A stretch of 64,000 bases of DNA from Alligator mississippiensis (GCF_030867095.1 NC_081829.1:89365261-89429260), one strand, 5' to 3'; counted from the stretch's first letter, positions 1 to 13,584 are shown. A program made the numbers and translations. Notes: a model not told the origin generated them from the letters alone.

Positions 1-159
1 CAATTCGTACATCCATGAGTCCTCAAGAGGTTTTTGAAAGAAGGGGCCATCCTGGAAAGTCACCTTTCAAGGACACAGTCTAGAAAGGAAAGCTGTTTAG
101 ATTGCTCGCTTGGAACTTGGGAGACTTGGTTTCAATATGGGAGCTAGGCATTTAAATGC

Positions 160-320
160 CATAACGATATAACCCTTTGTCTCTTGTGGGTTTGTTCCCC
201 ACCTGCAAAGTGAAATTAAGAGCATTTCCCTGCTTCCCAGAGGTGCTGTAAGGATAAATACATTAAAAGAATGTAAAGTGCTCAGATACTATGGCAACAG
301 GAGCTATAGAAGTACCTTAA
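160..320 (+). mobile_element. MIR/CORE-SINE-like fragment
   Basis: ACCTGCAAAGTGAAATTAAG, GTGCTGTAAGGATAAATACA, TGTAAAGTGCTCAGATACTA parallels the 3' half of MIR (GTAAAATGGGG..., GTTGTGAGGATTAAATGAG, GTAAAGCGCTTAGAACAG). Confidence 0.6.
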
Positions 321-1033
321 CTAGACATATGTTTGACGCAGAAGCTATGAAAAGGTATGTATAGGTATCAGTTATATTCCTTATTCAATACATTTGCTAA
401 GTTGCTCTAGTACAAAATGTTACAAAAACACTGAGGTTAATGAAAGGCTTCCATTGACTTCAGTGGGCTTTGGATCAGGCTCACCCCAAATTGCTGAATC
501 CATATAAAAACAGACAGCATCCATCTAGCTACATCCTCATACCCACAGCCCTGCCATGCCGTGCCCTTATCTCGAGCTGTGTTTTGTGGCCACAGTGACC
601 TGGAATATTGGAGACTGTGCTTTATACTGAAACACTTGCCCTCCTAATGAACTTCCTACCTCCTCATATGCATACATACAGATTGCAGACTGAATCTAAA
701 CCATTATTAGTAAAGTGCTTTATGATTTTCTCATACTGGATGTTATTACTGCAAATTTGCATGCTTAATCCATTACTCTGTGGCTGTAACATCTGCATAG
801 GACCAGTGCTGGGAGAGCTACCCTCTTCTTTTAACTTCAGTTTTATTGATACTTCCAATCCTGCCAATACGTGCTAGCAAGAGAGACAAAAAATACAGTG
901 ATAAATATGACCACAAAACATTTAACTGGAGCCTGAGCCTACCATACCTTAATATGCTTGCCTCCTACTCCACAGAAAAAGGAAAAATATGTCCTTTGAT
1001 GTGAGAGGATAGATATTTATCTCATCTTAGGTT

Positions 1034-1160
1034 TCTAGGATGGATGTTTGGGGCCTCATTTTCAAAAGGGGTTCAGCACCCACATGAGTTCTTTTGAACA
1101 TTGGCCATTTGAGTAGATTTTCAATGTGGCCTAACCAATTTCCACTGATTTTTTTCAATG
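1034..1160. repeat. old sauropsid interspersed repeat
   Basis: GGGGCCTCATTTTCAAAAGG, GGTTCAGCACCCACATGAGT, TTTTCAATGTGGCC resembles a common reptile repeat (ATTTTCAAAGGTGCTGAGCACCC...). Related 'CATTGACTTC(A/G)(A/G)TGGG... GGATCAGGC' pieces occur at 450-485, 39248-39290, 39430-39460, 45955-45985, 54595-54630 and 57545-57590. The family name is not known to me. Confidence 0.45.
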
Positions 1161-2393
1161 GGTGACTCACTTTCTTTGGCCCCCTAAACATTTCCAGTCT
1201 TACTCTCTAGTATCAGCTAGCATATATTGAATTTTTAAACATAACAGCCAGTATAATCATGCCAGCATAAAGGATCCTGCAATACCACTTAGAAACCAAG
1301 TTTTAAGTCCATTTTTCAGGCATGTTGCCATCTTTACCCCTTGCCATAATGTGGCAGGCCCTGTATTCATTAAAGTTCATGTTTGATGTGTATACAATTT
1401 GCGTAGGGGGGAGCTGTGAAAAGACCAGACAAAGAGGTTGATATTGTTAAGGGAATGAGACCTGAAAATTATGAACAGACAAAACTAACATATGATCAGA
1501 GGTGGTTTCCAGCAGCCATAAAGATCATGCTGTGTCTGGTACAAAATGATTAAAGGCGATCCAGGGAAGAATGCTAATAAAAGGCACTGATCCAACAGGC
1601 CTTACAGAAGCAAAACTCCCAATGCCTTGAGTGGAAGTATCGTCTGTGTGTGAACCTCAGGACTTTTAGGACTCATTTAGGACTTTCAATACTGGGGCAA
1701 AATGACAGGACCTGTATTGCAGGGAAAGGTACCATTGAAGGATCCTCTGAAGAGAATGGGAGTTTTGCTACAGATGCCAGAGACTTCTGACGTAGGTTTT
1801 TAACGGAAAGATGCAAAGCCTTACTAGAAACGGTGTCTCGTTTTCTTGCTTCAAACTAGAGTCTTAACTGTGAATAAGTGAGGGCAAGAGGAAAACACGG
1901 GATGTTCTAGTACATAAAGAGTGCCACGAAAGAGGCACGGGGCTGCTGAACTCCAAGTCATATTTAATGGATGCCCGTAGACAGTCAAAGTTAAAACTGA
2001 TCACATCACCCAGTCAAAATAGTCCATACGGAAACAAGAACTTTGGTCCATTAAGGAAACCACTTAAAAGTCGACAGGCTAAATAGAAATTTTAAACATC
2101 CATGGGACAGAGGTAATCGTTCAGTCTTGCTTTCTGATGAAGAGCCAGATATGGCTCAGTTCCAGGGAATTAGAGATGGCTAAAGAGTATGATGCCAGCA
2201 TGCCAGGGGCCTTGATACATACTCTACAAAGAAGCGTGTCTCCTATGGGAGCCGACTGCCCAGAACCTCAAGGTTCAAGTGCCAGACCCCAAGAGAAGAT
2301 GCAGTGAGAAAGAGGAACCTCAGATTATTCCTTATAACCCATTAAAGTTAGAAGGGGAGACATCGAATAAACTCCCACCCTTTGTCTAAGTTA

Positions 2394-2452
2394 TGTATTT
2401 GTATAGTAAAGAGTTTGGAGCAGTTATGTATTTGGATAGTAAAGAGTTTGCT
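2394..2452. repeat. short tandem duplication
   Basis: TATGTATTTG(T/G)ATAGTAAAGAGTTTG occurs twice in a row with about a 31-bp period. Similar two-copy duplications are at 4148-4190 (GAGCACTTAAGTAGCTTTT) and 55318-55392 (ATACTAGAGCTACCAAAA plus GTACCACCAAT). Confidence 0.8.
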
Positions 2453-3149
2453 GCTTCTTCAGTGTTTGTAAAATGTTCATTGCACAGAGGCTCTCACCTC
2501 ATTACTGCACTAAAATGAGAAATAATTAGCAGATGTTTGACAGTTTAATAATTATTAATAGCATAGATGAGCAAGAGAATGTTAGTTAGTTAGTTTGGGG
2601 TGATTGCTGAATCATAAGAGGTTACAACGTTTGTCCTCATAAGCCCAAAATATAGGATAAACTCTGCATATCTAGCGCAGAAGCTTCTCACCGGCTGTCA
2701 AGGTATCAGTGGGTTGTGATCGAAGAACAAAGTTCTGGAAACCCGTACTCGCTCCAGATCTCCACCTATGCAACTAGTCTCACTGGCTATTTGGGAAGAA
2801 AGACAGACTTGCAGTTCAAGCAGTGGGCTTGATAGTCATATGATCTCGGTGCAGAGCCTAGAGTAGGGATGCCAAAACTTCCCCAGCGCCCCCCAGGCAG
2901 GATCCGGACTGTGGGGCTCCTCATGGGCCAAATCCTGACCCACCTTCAGTGACCGGGCAAGCTATGGCAGCATGAGAGTTAATGCAGTTGTTGCTTGCCA
3001 CCTGTTATGGACATGTGTCTGCAAACAGGCATCATATCCCAGATTTCAGCCTCCTATTCACACTGACCCCAGGTTCCCAGCCTCTGCAGGAGCACCCCAG
3101 GCTTCGTAAGCCATGTGTCTGACACCCCTGCTGTCGAGCATGAATTAGC

Positions 3150-3258
3150 CAGAGCATTACATTGCTCTGTGCCTCCGTTTCCTATTCGTAAAATGATAAT
3201 GAAACTAATGAGGGTGTGCGTAGGTAGGTGCTTGAAAGATGCTCGTATATGATGTTGT
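3150..3258 (+). mobile_element. MIR-like SINE fragment
   Basis: GCTCTGTGCCTCCGTTTCCT, TTCGTAAAATGATAATGAAA and GTGCTTGAAAGATGCTCG match the central and 3' parts of MIR-type CORE-SINEs. Confidence 0.55.
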
Positions 3259-4689
3259 ATTAGTCATGGAGGGTATGATTATTGGTCTGGGAAATGCATG
3301 AAATTTGGTAGCAGCTGATGTCATACGTAAAGCACTGGGAAATGCACGTCAGCATCCTTACCTGTGTGGAGTGCATAGAAATGCCAGCTGTTTGCTAATC
3401 TGCCTCAATTTGCAAATTTTACATATCGGGGAGCATATGAGAGGAGTGACAAGAATGTTTGAAAAACTCTGTGCCTTTAAAAGGACTTGAAATCTTCGAA
3501 AGACCCTGAGCAACAGCAGTTAAATAAAAGACTGAATGTGGGGCAACCCCAAGAGGGATGGTTTATAATGTAATACATGATATACTGTTAAATCTACCTT
3601 GTCTTATTAGCTCTTGTATATATATGATCATAATTACATTGACCATAGGTGAAGCAAGCAGCTATAGCTGATAATGAAGATGGGATAGGGGCACAGTTAA
3701 ACCTCAGCTGTGTATCTCTGACCCTAAACTGTGGCCTTTTGGGAAATGTAGTTTAGTAGCTGAGCAGCCATTTTTGTTGCACACATGTTGCTTGTAATGA
3801 ACCAAATTAAAGAGTATTTTGCAGGGGATTTTTTTGCAGTAAAGGGTGAAGGAAATTTAACTACTTGCTATGCTAATCCTTTGATTTAGATGGATTTTTT
3901 TTTTAATAGAGAGAAAGATTTTAATTTTGGGGACTGGAGCATTGTGGGTAATCTTCTGTGAATAAAAAGGGCTGAGCTAAATGGCCCAGAGGGGGTCAGG
4001 AGTTTGGGTATTATTATTATTTTTAGAGGAGGTTAGAGGATTTGGCTCTTTTGCACAAGCTACTGCACACTATTTATGTGATCTACCATACTTAGACTTT
4101 TTGGAAGCTTTTTCCTGATTGTGATGAGTAAAGGGAAATTATTACAGAGCACTTAAGTAGCTTTTTACTGAGCACTTAAGTAGCTTTTATTGAGGCTTCT
4201 TATTGAGCCTCTCTCATGGCTACAACAATAAATCAGTTTTTCACAATACAAAGGCTAATAATGCTGATATTGAACACTGACCCTGCAGTGCACTAAATCA
4301 TCCCAGATACAGATAGCAATTTAAAATGGAGGCTTATTTTAGAGAAGGAAGAGTATTGTGGATGTTATGTAGGTCCAGAACTGCAATTTAAAAGGGAGAT
4401 GTGTATAGACAGGGTACTATAGCAAATTTTTGTTGTGCTGCAGATTAAAAGGAAAGGGATTATAGATGTGGGAAACGTGGGTAGTCAAATGGGAACCATT
4501 TTGTATATTTAAATTTATATATGGAATATAATCTTAGAGCTGGGCTTGCTGCCCAACCAGCATGGGAGGGAAACACTATTTCCCTCCCATACTGCAAACA
4601 AATTGCAGAGAGCATTTGAATCTGCAGAGAAATTGGGACCTATCCTAGCAGCTCATGCAAAGAGGAAACCTTGCCATGGTGCTGTGTGG

Positions 4690-5800
4690 AGCATAGGACT
4701 GGAAGGAGCCTCCAGGAGTCCTGTTATCATATAAACCTGGTCAGAAACTTTAAGCTCCATCGAGCATGGGGGTGGTTTGGGCCGGCTGCTGCAATGAGGC
4801 TGTTCTGAAACCTCATTCCTCGGAGAATTAGAAACCTGTTTTTAACTGCCAGCCTAATTTATTCAAGGACAGTTTTTACCCAGCCTAATTTATTCATGGA
4901 CAGTTTTTACCCAGCATCATCTGCTACTCTTTTCCCTGCCTGGTGTTTACCTCCCTCATGTATTTAGAGATCAATAGCATCCCTTCTCAGGATCCATTTT
5001 GCTAAGTAAAACAAGCCAAGCGCTTTTAGTCTCCTGTTGTAAAATAAGCTCTCTATTCCCCTGGTCATCTTAGCATCTTATTTTCTACATCTACGTCCTC
5101 CTTCTTGGTCCAGATAAAGTTAGAATCTATGGTATTAATACCTTCCTATTTCTACTGGACATATGCTCCTGGCACATCCTGGGATCACACTTAGCATTTT
5201 CGCAACCATATTGCAGTGAAAGCTTCTAGGTCATCATGTATCTGCCCAACATATCCAGGTCTTTCTCTTCTGCCACTTCCAGTTTGCAGCAGAAATTCAT
5301 GTTAGTCGCTAAGCTCATGGCTTTGTACTTTGTGCTATTAAATTTCATCCCATTTTTACTTTCCAGGCCTCAAGGTCATTCAGTCCCTCCTGTATGATGT
5401 GCTTATCTGCACTGATGATGTTTCCCAGCTTTATAACATCCACAGATTTGATTAGCACACACCTACTTTTAGGGCCAAAAGTCATTAATGAAATGATAAA
5501 ATAGCCCACTCCTGGACTAACACATCGGTAACTTCCTTTGAGCCCAATAGTTCCCTTTCCAGCATGACTTGTCCTCGCCTTTAGCCAGTTTGTTCACCCA
5601 CCAGCTGCTCTTGTACTAATCACCATCTGTTCAAATTTAACCAATAATTTCCCATAAAGCACTGTCAGGTGCCTTACTGAAGTCCAGATAGATTAGATCT
5701 TCTGCATTTCTCTTATCTAAAATGTCAGTTATCTTATCCAAGGAGTATATCGCATTGTGCCAGACTAATCTATCTTACATTACCCATGCTGCAGTAACAC
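4690..5800 (-). mobile_element. CR1 LINE fragment, minus orientation
   Basis: On the plus strand it reads as the reverse of the reptile CR1 3' part: an eroded ATAGGACTGGAAGGAGCCTC-type tail end, then AACCTGTTTTTAACTGCCAG, then text equivalent to the reverse-transcriptase region (ATTAAATTTCATCCCATTTT, TGCCTTACTGAAGTCCAGAT). About 1.1 kb remain, decayed. A 30-bp segment, CCAGCCTAATTTATTCA plus GGACAGTTTTTAC, is duplicated in tandem at 4850-4912 inside it. Confidence 0.8.
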
Positions 5801-8800
5801 AGCTCCCTCAAGACTTGTGCTGCAAGATGATCCTGCCCGTGCAAAGGCCATTGGGGAAATCCGAGATTTAAATCTGCTTTTAACAATACCTGTTCATAAA
5901 ACCTCAGGCCAGGAGCGTGCCATGGCTAGTCCTTATAGAAGACTAAATAACACCATAGGTCAAAGGGGTCAAAAGGGCTGTCTGCAGTGTTATCTCTTTC
6001 CCTCCACCGGTTTAAGGGATTTTGTGCCTCAGTTCTCTGTCATTACACTCTGTGTGATGGGAAAGCAGATGGGGAGATCATTTGAAACATGCTTGTGTCT
6101 TGTCAGTGCTTGCATCTTTTTCACACGGTGTTTTAGCCATCCAGAATAACACCGAGGAACGTTTAATATGTATTCCTGAAAGACGGAGAAAACCTGTCTT
6201 TCAGGGGCTAGATCCATGCACAAGAGTTTGTAGGTTCAGGTTCATTGCGATAATACTTGGTGCAATTATGGGAGCCCTTTTTTTACAGGCATCCTTGGTG
6301 GGCAGATTTGGGAGTCCAGTCCTGCAAAATCTTCCTGTTAGAGTTTACATTTATACAAAGACATTATGGTTTTCTCATTATTTTTGCCATTGTAGTGAAG
6401 GGACATAGATTTCATTGAATCTTTACTCAACTTGTGTTTGTGTTCTGTTGAATTACTCTCCTCTCCCATTCTGGGAGCCTGTTGCAGTCACCTGTGGAGG
6501 TGACAAAAGTATACAGATCATGCAAGCAGTAGCCCATTACGAATGCTTTTGCATTCTTTTCCCAGTACGAACTGAAGTGCTCCTAACGGCTTGTGCAGAG
6601 AGCGTAATAAATATTGATAAAATCACAGAATCATAGAAAATGAGGGTTGGAAGGGACCTCAGGAGGTCATCTAGTCCAACCCCCTGCTCAAAGCAGGACC
6701 AGGACCAGCCCCAACAATATGATTCCAGCCAAGGCTTTGTCTAGCCAGGTCTTAAAAATCTCCAAAGATGGAGAGTCCACAGCATCTCTGGATAGCCTTT
6801 TGCCAGTGATTTCCCACCCTCCTTGTGAGAGAGTTTTTCCTAATATCTAACCTAAACTTCCCTTGCTGCAACTTGAGACCATTGCTCCTTGTTCTGTCAC
6901 CTGCTACCAATGGAAACAGTCCAGCTCCATCCTCTTTTTTAAAATCCATGCTGGTAAACCTACTGATTACTTCTGACATAAGAAATATGAGAAATGTCCA
7001 TGTGATATATTCTTACAGTGGAAGAGTGCTCTGAACAAGCATATTATGAAACCCTGAATGTGTGTTAAAATTCTTGCTAAGAGAAGTGCTCTGAGTCCCT
7101 CCCTCATCCCTTCCTTTTCTCTTTAAATGCTGTTTATCCCACCTAACACTCCTCCCACTGGCACACTTCTTCTGAAATATTCTGGAATAGCAATCATTCA
7201 CTGAAACTCAGTAGTTATCCCATGCAGACTTGCCTCTCCAGCCCTAATAACTACTTTTAAAGAATTAGGCAGGATATTAGATGCTTTTTGAATGCACTCT
7301 TTCTCCTGGCTGCATTCATAATATTATACATATCTGATATCTGATTTGTTCTGCATCGAGGTCAAGTATGCCAGTGTGCAAATTAATTTATGGCCCCAAA
7401 ATATTGTCTATGAGTTCTTAAAAAGGCATAATAACGATGGGATTCAAATGAGGAGCTCTGAAAAAGATTTGAGGCGACCATTAGGCCACTCAAGACTTAA
7501 GAAGCTCAGGAACGTTGTAATGCAGTGTTATTGGCACTTGGCACCATTCAGGCTGGTCTGCTGCTAGGCAGGTAAAACTCATGTTTCTTTCAATGGGAAT
7601 TGTGCCTGCTTAGGGAGTTTGTAATCAGGCCTCAGTTATGAATAATTGCTCCTGGGTGACCAAAAAAAATAGGAAGTACTTCCAAGAGGGCAACAGAAGT
7701 AGAATAGGAATAATTGCAGACAGACTCAAACCCTTTCCTTCGGTGTTTGTTTTCTTTTGTCTGGTTTACTCGTGCAAATAGGCTTTCCTCCCCCCAAGGA
7801 ACTTGTCGGGCCTGTGGTTAGAAAGAAAACTTTCCTGCAGGTGGAAGCTTGCAAGGGAGACGAGATCTCCTAAAGTTTGAATGGAACAGATTACTCCCAG
7901 CACATGCCCTGTCCTCCCCGTTTTCCAAACTGGTTCCATGGAAGCCACTGGGGGCTTTGCTATTCCAAAGGATCCAGATTCAGCCCTGGGACACTTAAGT
8001 AGCATTTGAAAGGTTTTCTTTACAGGGGAAAAAAAGTAGGCATTCAGGCCCTTGATCTCGTTAAGCACGAAGTTTGTTTGTTTCATTGCCGAAGCAAATT
8101 GCTATAACAACTACTTGGCACTCAATTGAACTATTCCATGTTGGAACCCGGGTTTGAAAAGAGGCTTTGTTAGCAGCAAGCACTGACCCAAGCATGTGCT
8201 TTTTATCTACAGACCGGCTAGTAAAGTACACTTTTGATTACAGCTGATCATGTGCTGCCTTTAAACTCCAGTCCAAGTTCATGAGCCTGAACTCCTGTGC
8301 CAAGTGTTGCTGTGCCTTTTCTTAATCTAAATTCACACTTTCATGTCATTTTTCATCTTTCAACAATAATATCATCATAATAGTCGGTCAATATTTTCAA
8401 GAAGCTCAATAGTCCAGCTAAAGCCCTGGATTCATCACATAGGCAAAACTCCCAGTGACTTTATAAGGAATTTTGCCGTGTATGTAGAGAAACCAGCTTT
8501 CTTCATTGCAATAATTGTTCTAGTGCTGCTAAGCCTTGTCTGCTAGAGACTGGACTGATGATTTCATCAAGCTACTAATTAGGTATCAAGTGTCACTACT
8601 AGACCCTAACAAATACTAAAAAGAAAACTGAGGAACAAGCTTTCAAAAGCAGAAAGAATATGTTTGGCCTCTAATTGTGCAATAACAACCATTGCATTCA
8701 GGATGGATAATTCAGGTGACACCCTCCAGAAGTAAACCACTGGCAGTGAAGGGCTAGGCTCCACAGTTGGGCTATACCAGATTCATATCCTCTCTGCATG

Positions 8801-9177
8801 AGGCACAGAAGTGGGGGAAGTGTGGCACTGAGCGCTGAATTACACTGGTGCCCCTTTTTGTCTTGGTTTTCTGCACACATTTTAACTTCTATTGCTAACA
8901 CGCTTTGCCCTCTAGCTAACTGGAATCAGAGTCTCTGCCACAACCAGCCTGGTCCCAAAACCTTCATAGATCTTCCCTTTCCCCAGCATCTGGATCCTTT
9001 AAAGGGCTAATTCCAACTTGCTGGCTACCCTTGCTTCTAGCTCACCTTGTCCTCTTATTTTCATGTCTTCTCTGCTACAGCTACATTCACAATAATATCA
9101 AGGGCCCAGTTCTTCAATACATAAATAGCCTGCAAAAAAGTCACATTTTGGGACTTAGTTTTATGTATACTCTTGGT
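5801..9177. other. intergenic DNA between repeats
   Basis: Apart from the CR1 tail at 6622-6985, I see only faint old repeat remnants at 7560-7650 and 8400-8480 (AGGCAAAACTCCCAGTGACT). No coding or RNA gene. Confidence 0.6.
6622..6985 (-). mobile_element. CR1 LINE 3' end, minus orientation
   Basis: A classic sauropsid CR1 terminus in reverse: AATCACAGAATCATAG, GGGTTGGAAGGGACCTCAGG, TCATCTAGTCCAACCCCCTG, and further in, CAACTTGAGACCATTGCTCC. About 360 bp, a moderately young-looking 5'-truncated copy. Confidence 0.9.
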
Positions 9178-9480
9178 TGCATATGCATATACATATTTAT
9201 GCATATGCATATACATATGTGTGTATGTATATATGTAGGCAGACAAGATTCCTTGGGTGAATTTGATATCTTTTATTAGACCAACCCAAATGGTTGGAGA
9301 ATAGTTATTAAGCAAGCTTTCAGGTTCAAAAACCCTTCATCAGGCTAAGGAAGCTTCAGCAGTTGGTGTGTGCTCTTCCTGGATGGAATGAAAAGTAATG
9401 CATATGTGTGTATGTATATATCTATATGCATATGTATGCAGTTGTATATCTATATTTATAGCTATAGATATAGCTACACA
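9178..9480. repeat. ATGC/TATA-rich simple repeat split by an insertion
   Basis: ATATGCATATACATATTTAT-like sequence on the left (9178-9234) and ATATGTGTGTATGTATATAT plus TATAGATATAG on the right (9401-9480) bracket the 166-bp Penelope-like insertion. Confidence 0.7.
9235..9400 (-). mobile_element. Penelope-like terminal element with hammerhead-like core (copy A)
   Basis: 166 bp flanked by an exact 21-bp direct repeat (9214-9234 and 9401-9421), which I read as a target-site duplication. Contains GATATCTTTTATTAGACCAA and CTTCATCAGG. On the minus strand it reads CTGATGA, a stem-loop AGGGTT...AACCT, then GAAA (9343-9318), the order of a hammerhead ribozyme core. Such cores are known in Penelope-like retroelement terminal repeats. 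The family name is from memory; the motifs and the duplication are visible. Confidence 0.6.
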
Positions 9481-12400
9481 CACCCTTGAGATTCTCATCC
9501 TGCACAATTTAGAAACTTTAGTGACAAATCTACACTCTCAACAAGTTACAGCAAGCAGAGGGATCGGTCTGCCCTGTCACAACTTTGAAACTACAAAGGG
9601 AAAGAAATGTTTTTTTGTGCTCAAAACATAGCCATGACTTCAGACTTGCCAATGCAAGTCTCTGTGCAATGGCTAGGAACAGGACTTGTGCTACCACCAC
9701 TTTAACATGGCTTCATTTTCTTGTATTCTTTGGTAATGTGTATTTTTTTCCATCCTGGTACACTTTATGATGCATCTTTTCCCCTCCCCTACTATACATT
9801 GTATCTGTTTCATGCCATTTCATTTACTGCCTCATTTGAAGTTTATAATATGGATCATTATGAAAATGTATTTCCTTATTCCTGACTTGTCAGCTCTTTG
9901 CTTTGGGTGTGTCTGAAAAGCTGCTCAGTAATTGTCAGTGTGGCCGGATGCCTTTTGCTGAGTATAATGCAGCCGGCACCGTTGATCAATAATCTCCTCA
10001 TACACTTGGGGGCATTCATTCACCACTGAGATGAAGCATTGTTGTGCTCTACTCAAATAAGAGAAAATATAAGAATGAATCTGAAGACTGAAGGGCTTCT
10101 ACCTGAATACACACTGCAATGCTTTTAAATTCCGCTTTCAATCATAACTTAACTCCCTGTAAGCAGAGATGGTAGGCTTGTAGAATGAGTACCATATAGT
10201 AATACAGTAATAATGCCAAATCCCACACCTTGGTTTGTTTCTGGAGCCTCTACTTCACGTGTGAAAAGACAGTGAATGTCAACACTTGCTTTGACAAACC
10301 TATGGGTTTCTCCTTCAGAGCACTCAACACGAAGCCTGTTGACAGCCTGCAGCATGCAGTAGATTAAGTACAACTCTTTTTACACTGAGACTCAAGTACA
10401 TTGGCAATTTTATATGCTTACCCGCAGTATACTTTTTCTCAGTGTCTTGTTCTGGGAGCATTTTTTGGAAGCAAATAGTGTGAGGCGATGTCATTAGACT
10501 GAACTTTATTACCTGGATTTCTCATCAATAAATAGTCAACACGAAGCTGTTTAGTTTTTCATTATGAAGTTGCCCTCCCTCTTTTTCTGGTCATTGAACC
10601 TTCTGTGTTTCGTTTCTACACTTGCATTGGCTTTTGTAAAACCACAGCTATCTGTAATGTTGTTAGGTGGAAAGAATTGATCAGCAGGGCTTTGTGGACA
10701 AGTTCACCGAAGTCTTCTGCCCTACCCATGAATTACAGTTGTGTCAGCTTGAGTCAACCTGCGCTGACCTCACACAATCTTGACTGCACCTAGTGGGACA
10801 GGGGGCTAAACGTCTCAAGAAAAACCATGTGAAAAATTGGATGTAGTTGCTTGCTGACATGTTACTAGTGTCCCAAACAATAGCATATGCAAATACCTGC
10901 TTAGTTGTTAGCAGGAATAATAACAAAATTGTGTAACCATCCTTGTGTTCAGACTTCAGCTTTCTATTAAAAAAAAAAGTCCAGTATATGAGAGATCTTT
11001 TGACTGTTTGCTGGAAGCTATCACTGTGGTTGAGAGAACTGATACCCAGTATTTCTCTCACCATCTGTGCTTATGTATTTGAACAAATGTGACTGGAACT
11101 TATCCTGGGCAATTTGATTTTCCATCTCTCTATATGCAGTGCAATGTATACTGATACCCCAGAGGCTTGCGTTTTTTTTTTTCTTTTTAAACAATTATAT
11201 GTGTGTAGGATGGGTAATAGAGAAAGGCAAACTTTAGTCTAGCAACACACTTGGCACTTGCTTTACAATACAGGAATGTATCCTGTAGCACTGCTTTGTA
11301 TAGCCTGTGGTGTTTTTCTCTATAGAAATGAATACTGGGTTTGTGAAAATCTTCAGCCCTGAACAAAGCACACTCTTATTTTGCTCACAGAATATGTGTT
11401 ACATGCTTCACTCCACCTCCTGACTAGCACAAGGATTGGAGTCAAAGTCATTCTGGGGATGTGGAAATGTTGAGATCCAAGGGGATCTTCTATCTGGGAT
11501 CTCAGCCTCCTCTGAGGCTGCTATCAAGCCTCCTGTGTGTTTCTGATGTTGATGTGCCTCCATCCAGAGCTAAGTGGAAAACCACAAAGTCTATTGGGCA
11601 TTATCATTATTTTCTCTACTAAAACCTTGCCTCCACTGCCCTACAGATGAAAAGCTTCACATCCTACTAGCACTTTTTGGACTGCTCTAATGAAGTGCAA
11701 ATTGAAGGGATGCTTGGAATAGGCTGTGGCTGTTTAAATGACTGGTTGAAGGAGAAGATATATTTTTTCTTTGGTAGTTTAATGGTTTTTCAGTCCTGGG
11801 GCTTCCTTTTACTACTGTTTTATCCCTTGAGACTCTTTTGTGCAGGCCCTTAGGCCAATGATGTCTCCATCTGAGACGCACATCAGCATAGGCGACTGGT
11901 AGGGGGTGCACGTGCCCCCCTGATGGAGTTGGTGCCCACCCCCGATGGCCAACACTGATGCTGTCAGTAGGGCTGGTGCCCCCTGACAGGGCAGCTGCCA
12001 TCAGCGGCTTCTGTGGGTGCCCTCCCAGATCCAGAAGGCACCAGTCACTCATGCACATCTGGGTCTGACAACTGTTTCCTTTGCATTTCTTTCACCTAGG
12101 GCTTTGCTGCAAGAACTTCCTACAAGGCTGAGGGAACAGAGGGGACAGCCTTCATTGTATTCAGTTCTGTGCATCTGCTCAGTGCTTTCAAGCTCTGCAG
12201 AAACCAGCCCCTGCCTATGCCTTTGATGTTTTTGCCTACCCTTGTTCAGGACCGCTTTCTACGTTCCATGTAAGAGCGCATTTTTCTGCCTGGTGTATAG
12301 CTATAAACTTGAAGACAACTAGCTTCAAAAAAAATAGATTCACTTGAATATTTTTATTAGCTTTATGACCCAGACATATTTGATTGTCATGCTTTTTTAA

Positions 12401-13189
12401 CATCTGAATATACTGTTGGAAGACATGGTTTGCTTCAGTGTTGTCTTGTCTTTGTTCTACGCAGAATATTTTGGTGCTCAGAACCTTTCTTCTGGTCCTG
12501 ATGCAGGGATTGAAAATGTGGAGCTCTGTCAAACATCTGAATAAGGCCTAAAAATGAACACGAAAACACAGGTGCATTGCCTTATTGAGGGAACAACATG
12601 GACCCAAGCCTCTACCCACTGTTAAACATGCATGGGGTCTCCCTAGTATCAGGAGGAATATTCACATGGGTTAAGGACTTGGTCTGAGACGAGGCTGTAG
12701 CACTGAGTACTAACTGAAGTAAAACTTTATGGAAAAACTGCAAGTCTGCAGGATGCAGACACAGGATGAAAGAAGAAAATAACTTTCTAAGTGGAGGCTG
12801 GCATGTTTATTATTATACGGTACATTTTTGTACATCATCAGTCCATCTATTTTATACGTTACGTATTTTATATAGCACTGGTGCTTGCTTACTACTAATT
12901 AATACGGAGGACTGAATATGAATTGCCAGCACCCATTAAAATTATTAGAAGCTATCATAACTCATATCATGCCATCATACTATGCTTCAAAGACAAACAT
13001 GCTAATAAAAATATACTACTTAATATCATGATCAAATGCATGACATTACCCACTGTCTTCATTCATCTTCAGTTGTTATTCACATAATTTATGAGCCAAG
13101 ACATAATTAAATGCAGTGGCTCCCTTGATAAAATGTTTGATAGACAAAAAGATGCATCGTTGTTAGCATGGTGGGGATCTCTGCATAAA
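9481..13189. other. intergenic DNA
   Basis: No gene seen. A GC-richer segment at 11870-12060 (GGTAGGGGGTGCACGTGCCC, TGGTGCCCCCTGACAGG) looks like a fragment of an unnamed interspersed repeat. It opens a 123-codon minus-strand frame without known domains. Confidence 0.55.
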
Positions 13190-13430
13190 CCTATTCTGAA
13201 TAATACTTATCACATATTTCATGCTTTATATGTTCACAATATACAGCAAGCATAAACTGTTTAATCCTCACAGTACCCCAAGGAGATAGGGGATTTTTTG
13301 TATATGGGGGAACATGACACAAAGCAGTAATTTGTCCAAAACCACACATCAGGTCAGTGATAGAGCTACGATTAGAAGTTTGGGATTCCAATCTCCTCTG
13401 GTGGCAGCTTAGGCCACGCTGCCTCTCTAA
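13190..13430 (-). mobile_element. MIR-like CORE-SINE, nearly full length
   Basis: Plus strand: AACTGTTTAATCCTCACAGT, CCCCAAGGAGATAGGGG, AATTTGTCCAAAACCACACA, GGTCAGTGATAGAGCTACGA, TTAGGCCACGCTGCCTC. This tracks the reverse of a MIR along most of its length, ending in the tRNA-like head. Confidence 0.75.
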
Positions 13431-13584
13431 TACCAGGAGCTATTGCTCATATGATGGGATGTATTTTTGGGTTTTATAACATGCATTGCCACTGCTACTT
13501 AACTCATGAGCACCAACTTTGCTAAGTGGTTGAATACTATAGCTGAACAGTGAACATCATCATGAATGCATGCGTACATACATG

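Larger units (their letters stand above)
321..4689. other. intergenic DNA, left edge
   Basis: AT-rich sequence with the old repeats listed separately. Open frames here are short (under 90 codons), lack recognisable domains and occur at random frequency. No gene seen. Confidence 0.6.

Noticed and set aside
6622-6985. overlapping 67-75 codon frames on both strands
   Set aside because: They fall in the noncoding 3' tail of a CR1 element.
11687-12058. 123-codon minus-strand frame
   Set aside because: Lies in a GC-richer interspersed-repeat-like stretch, with no recognisable domain.
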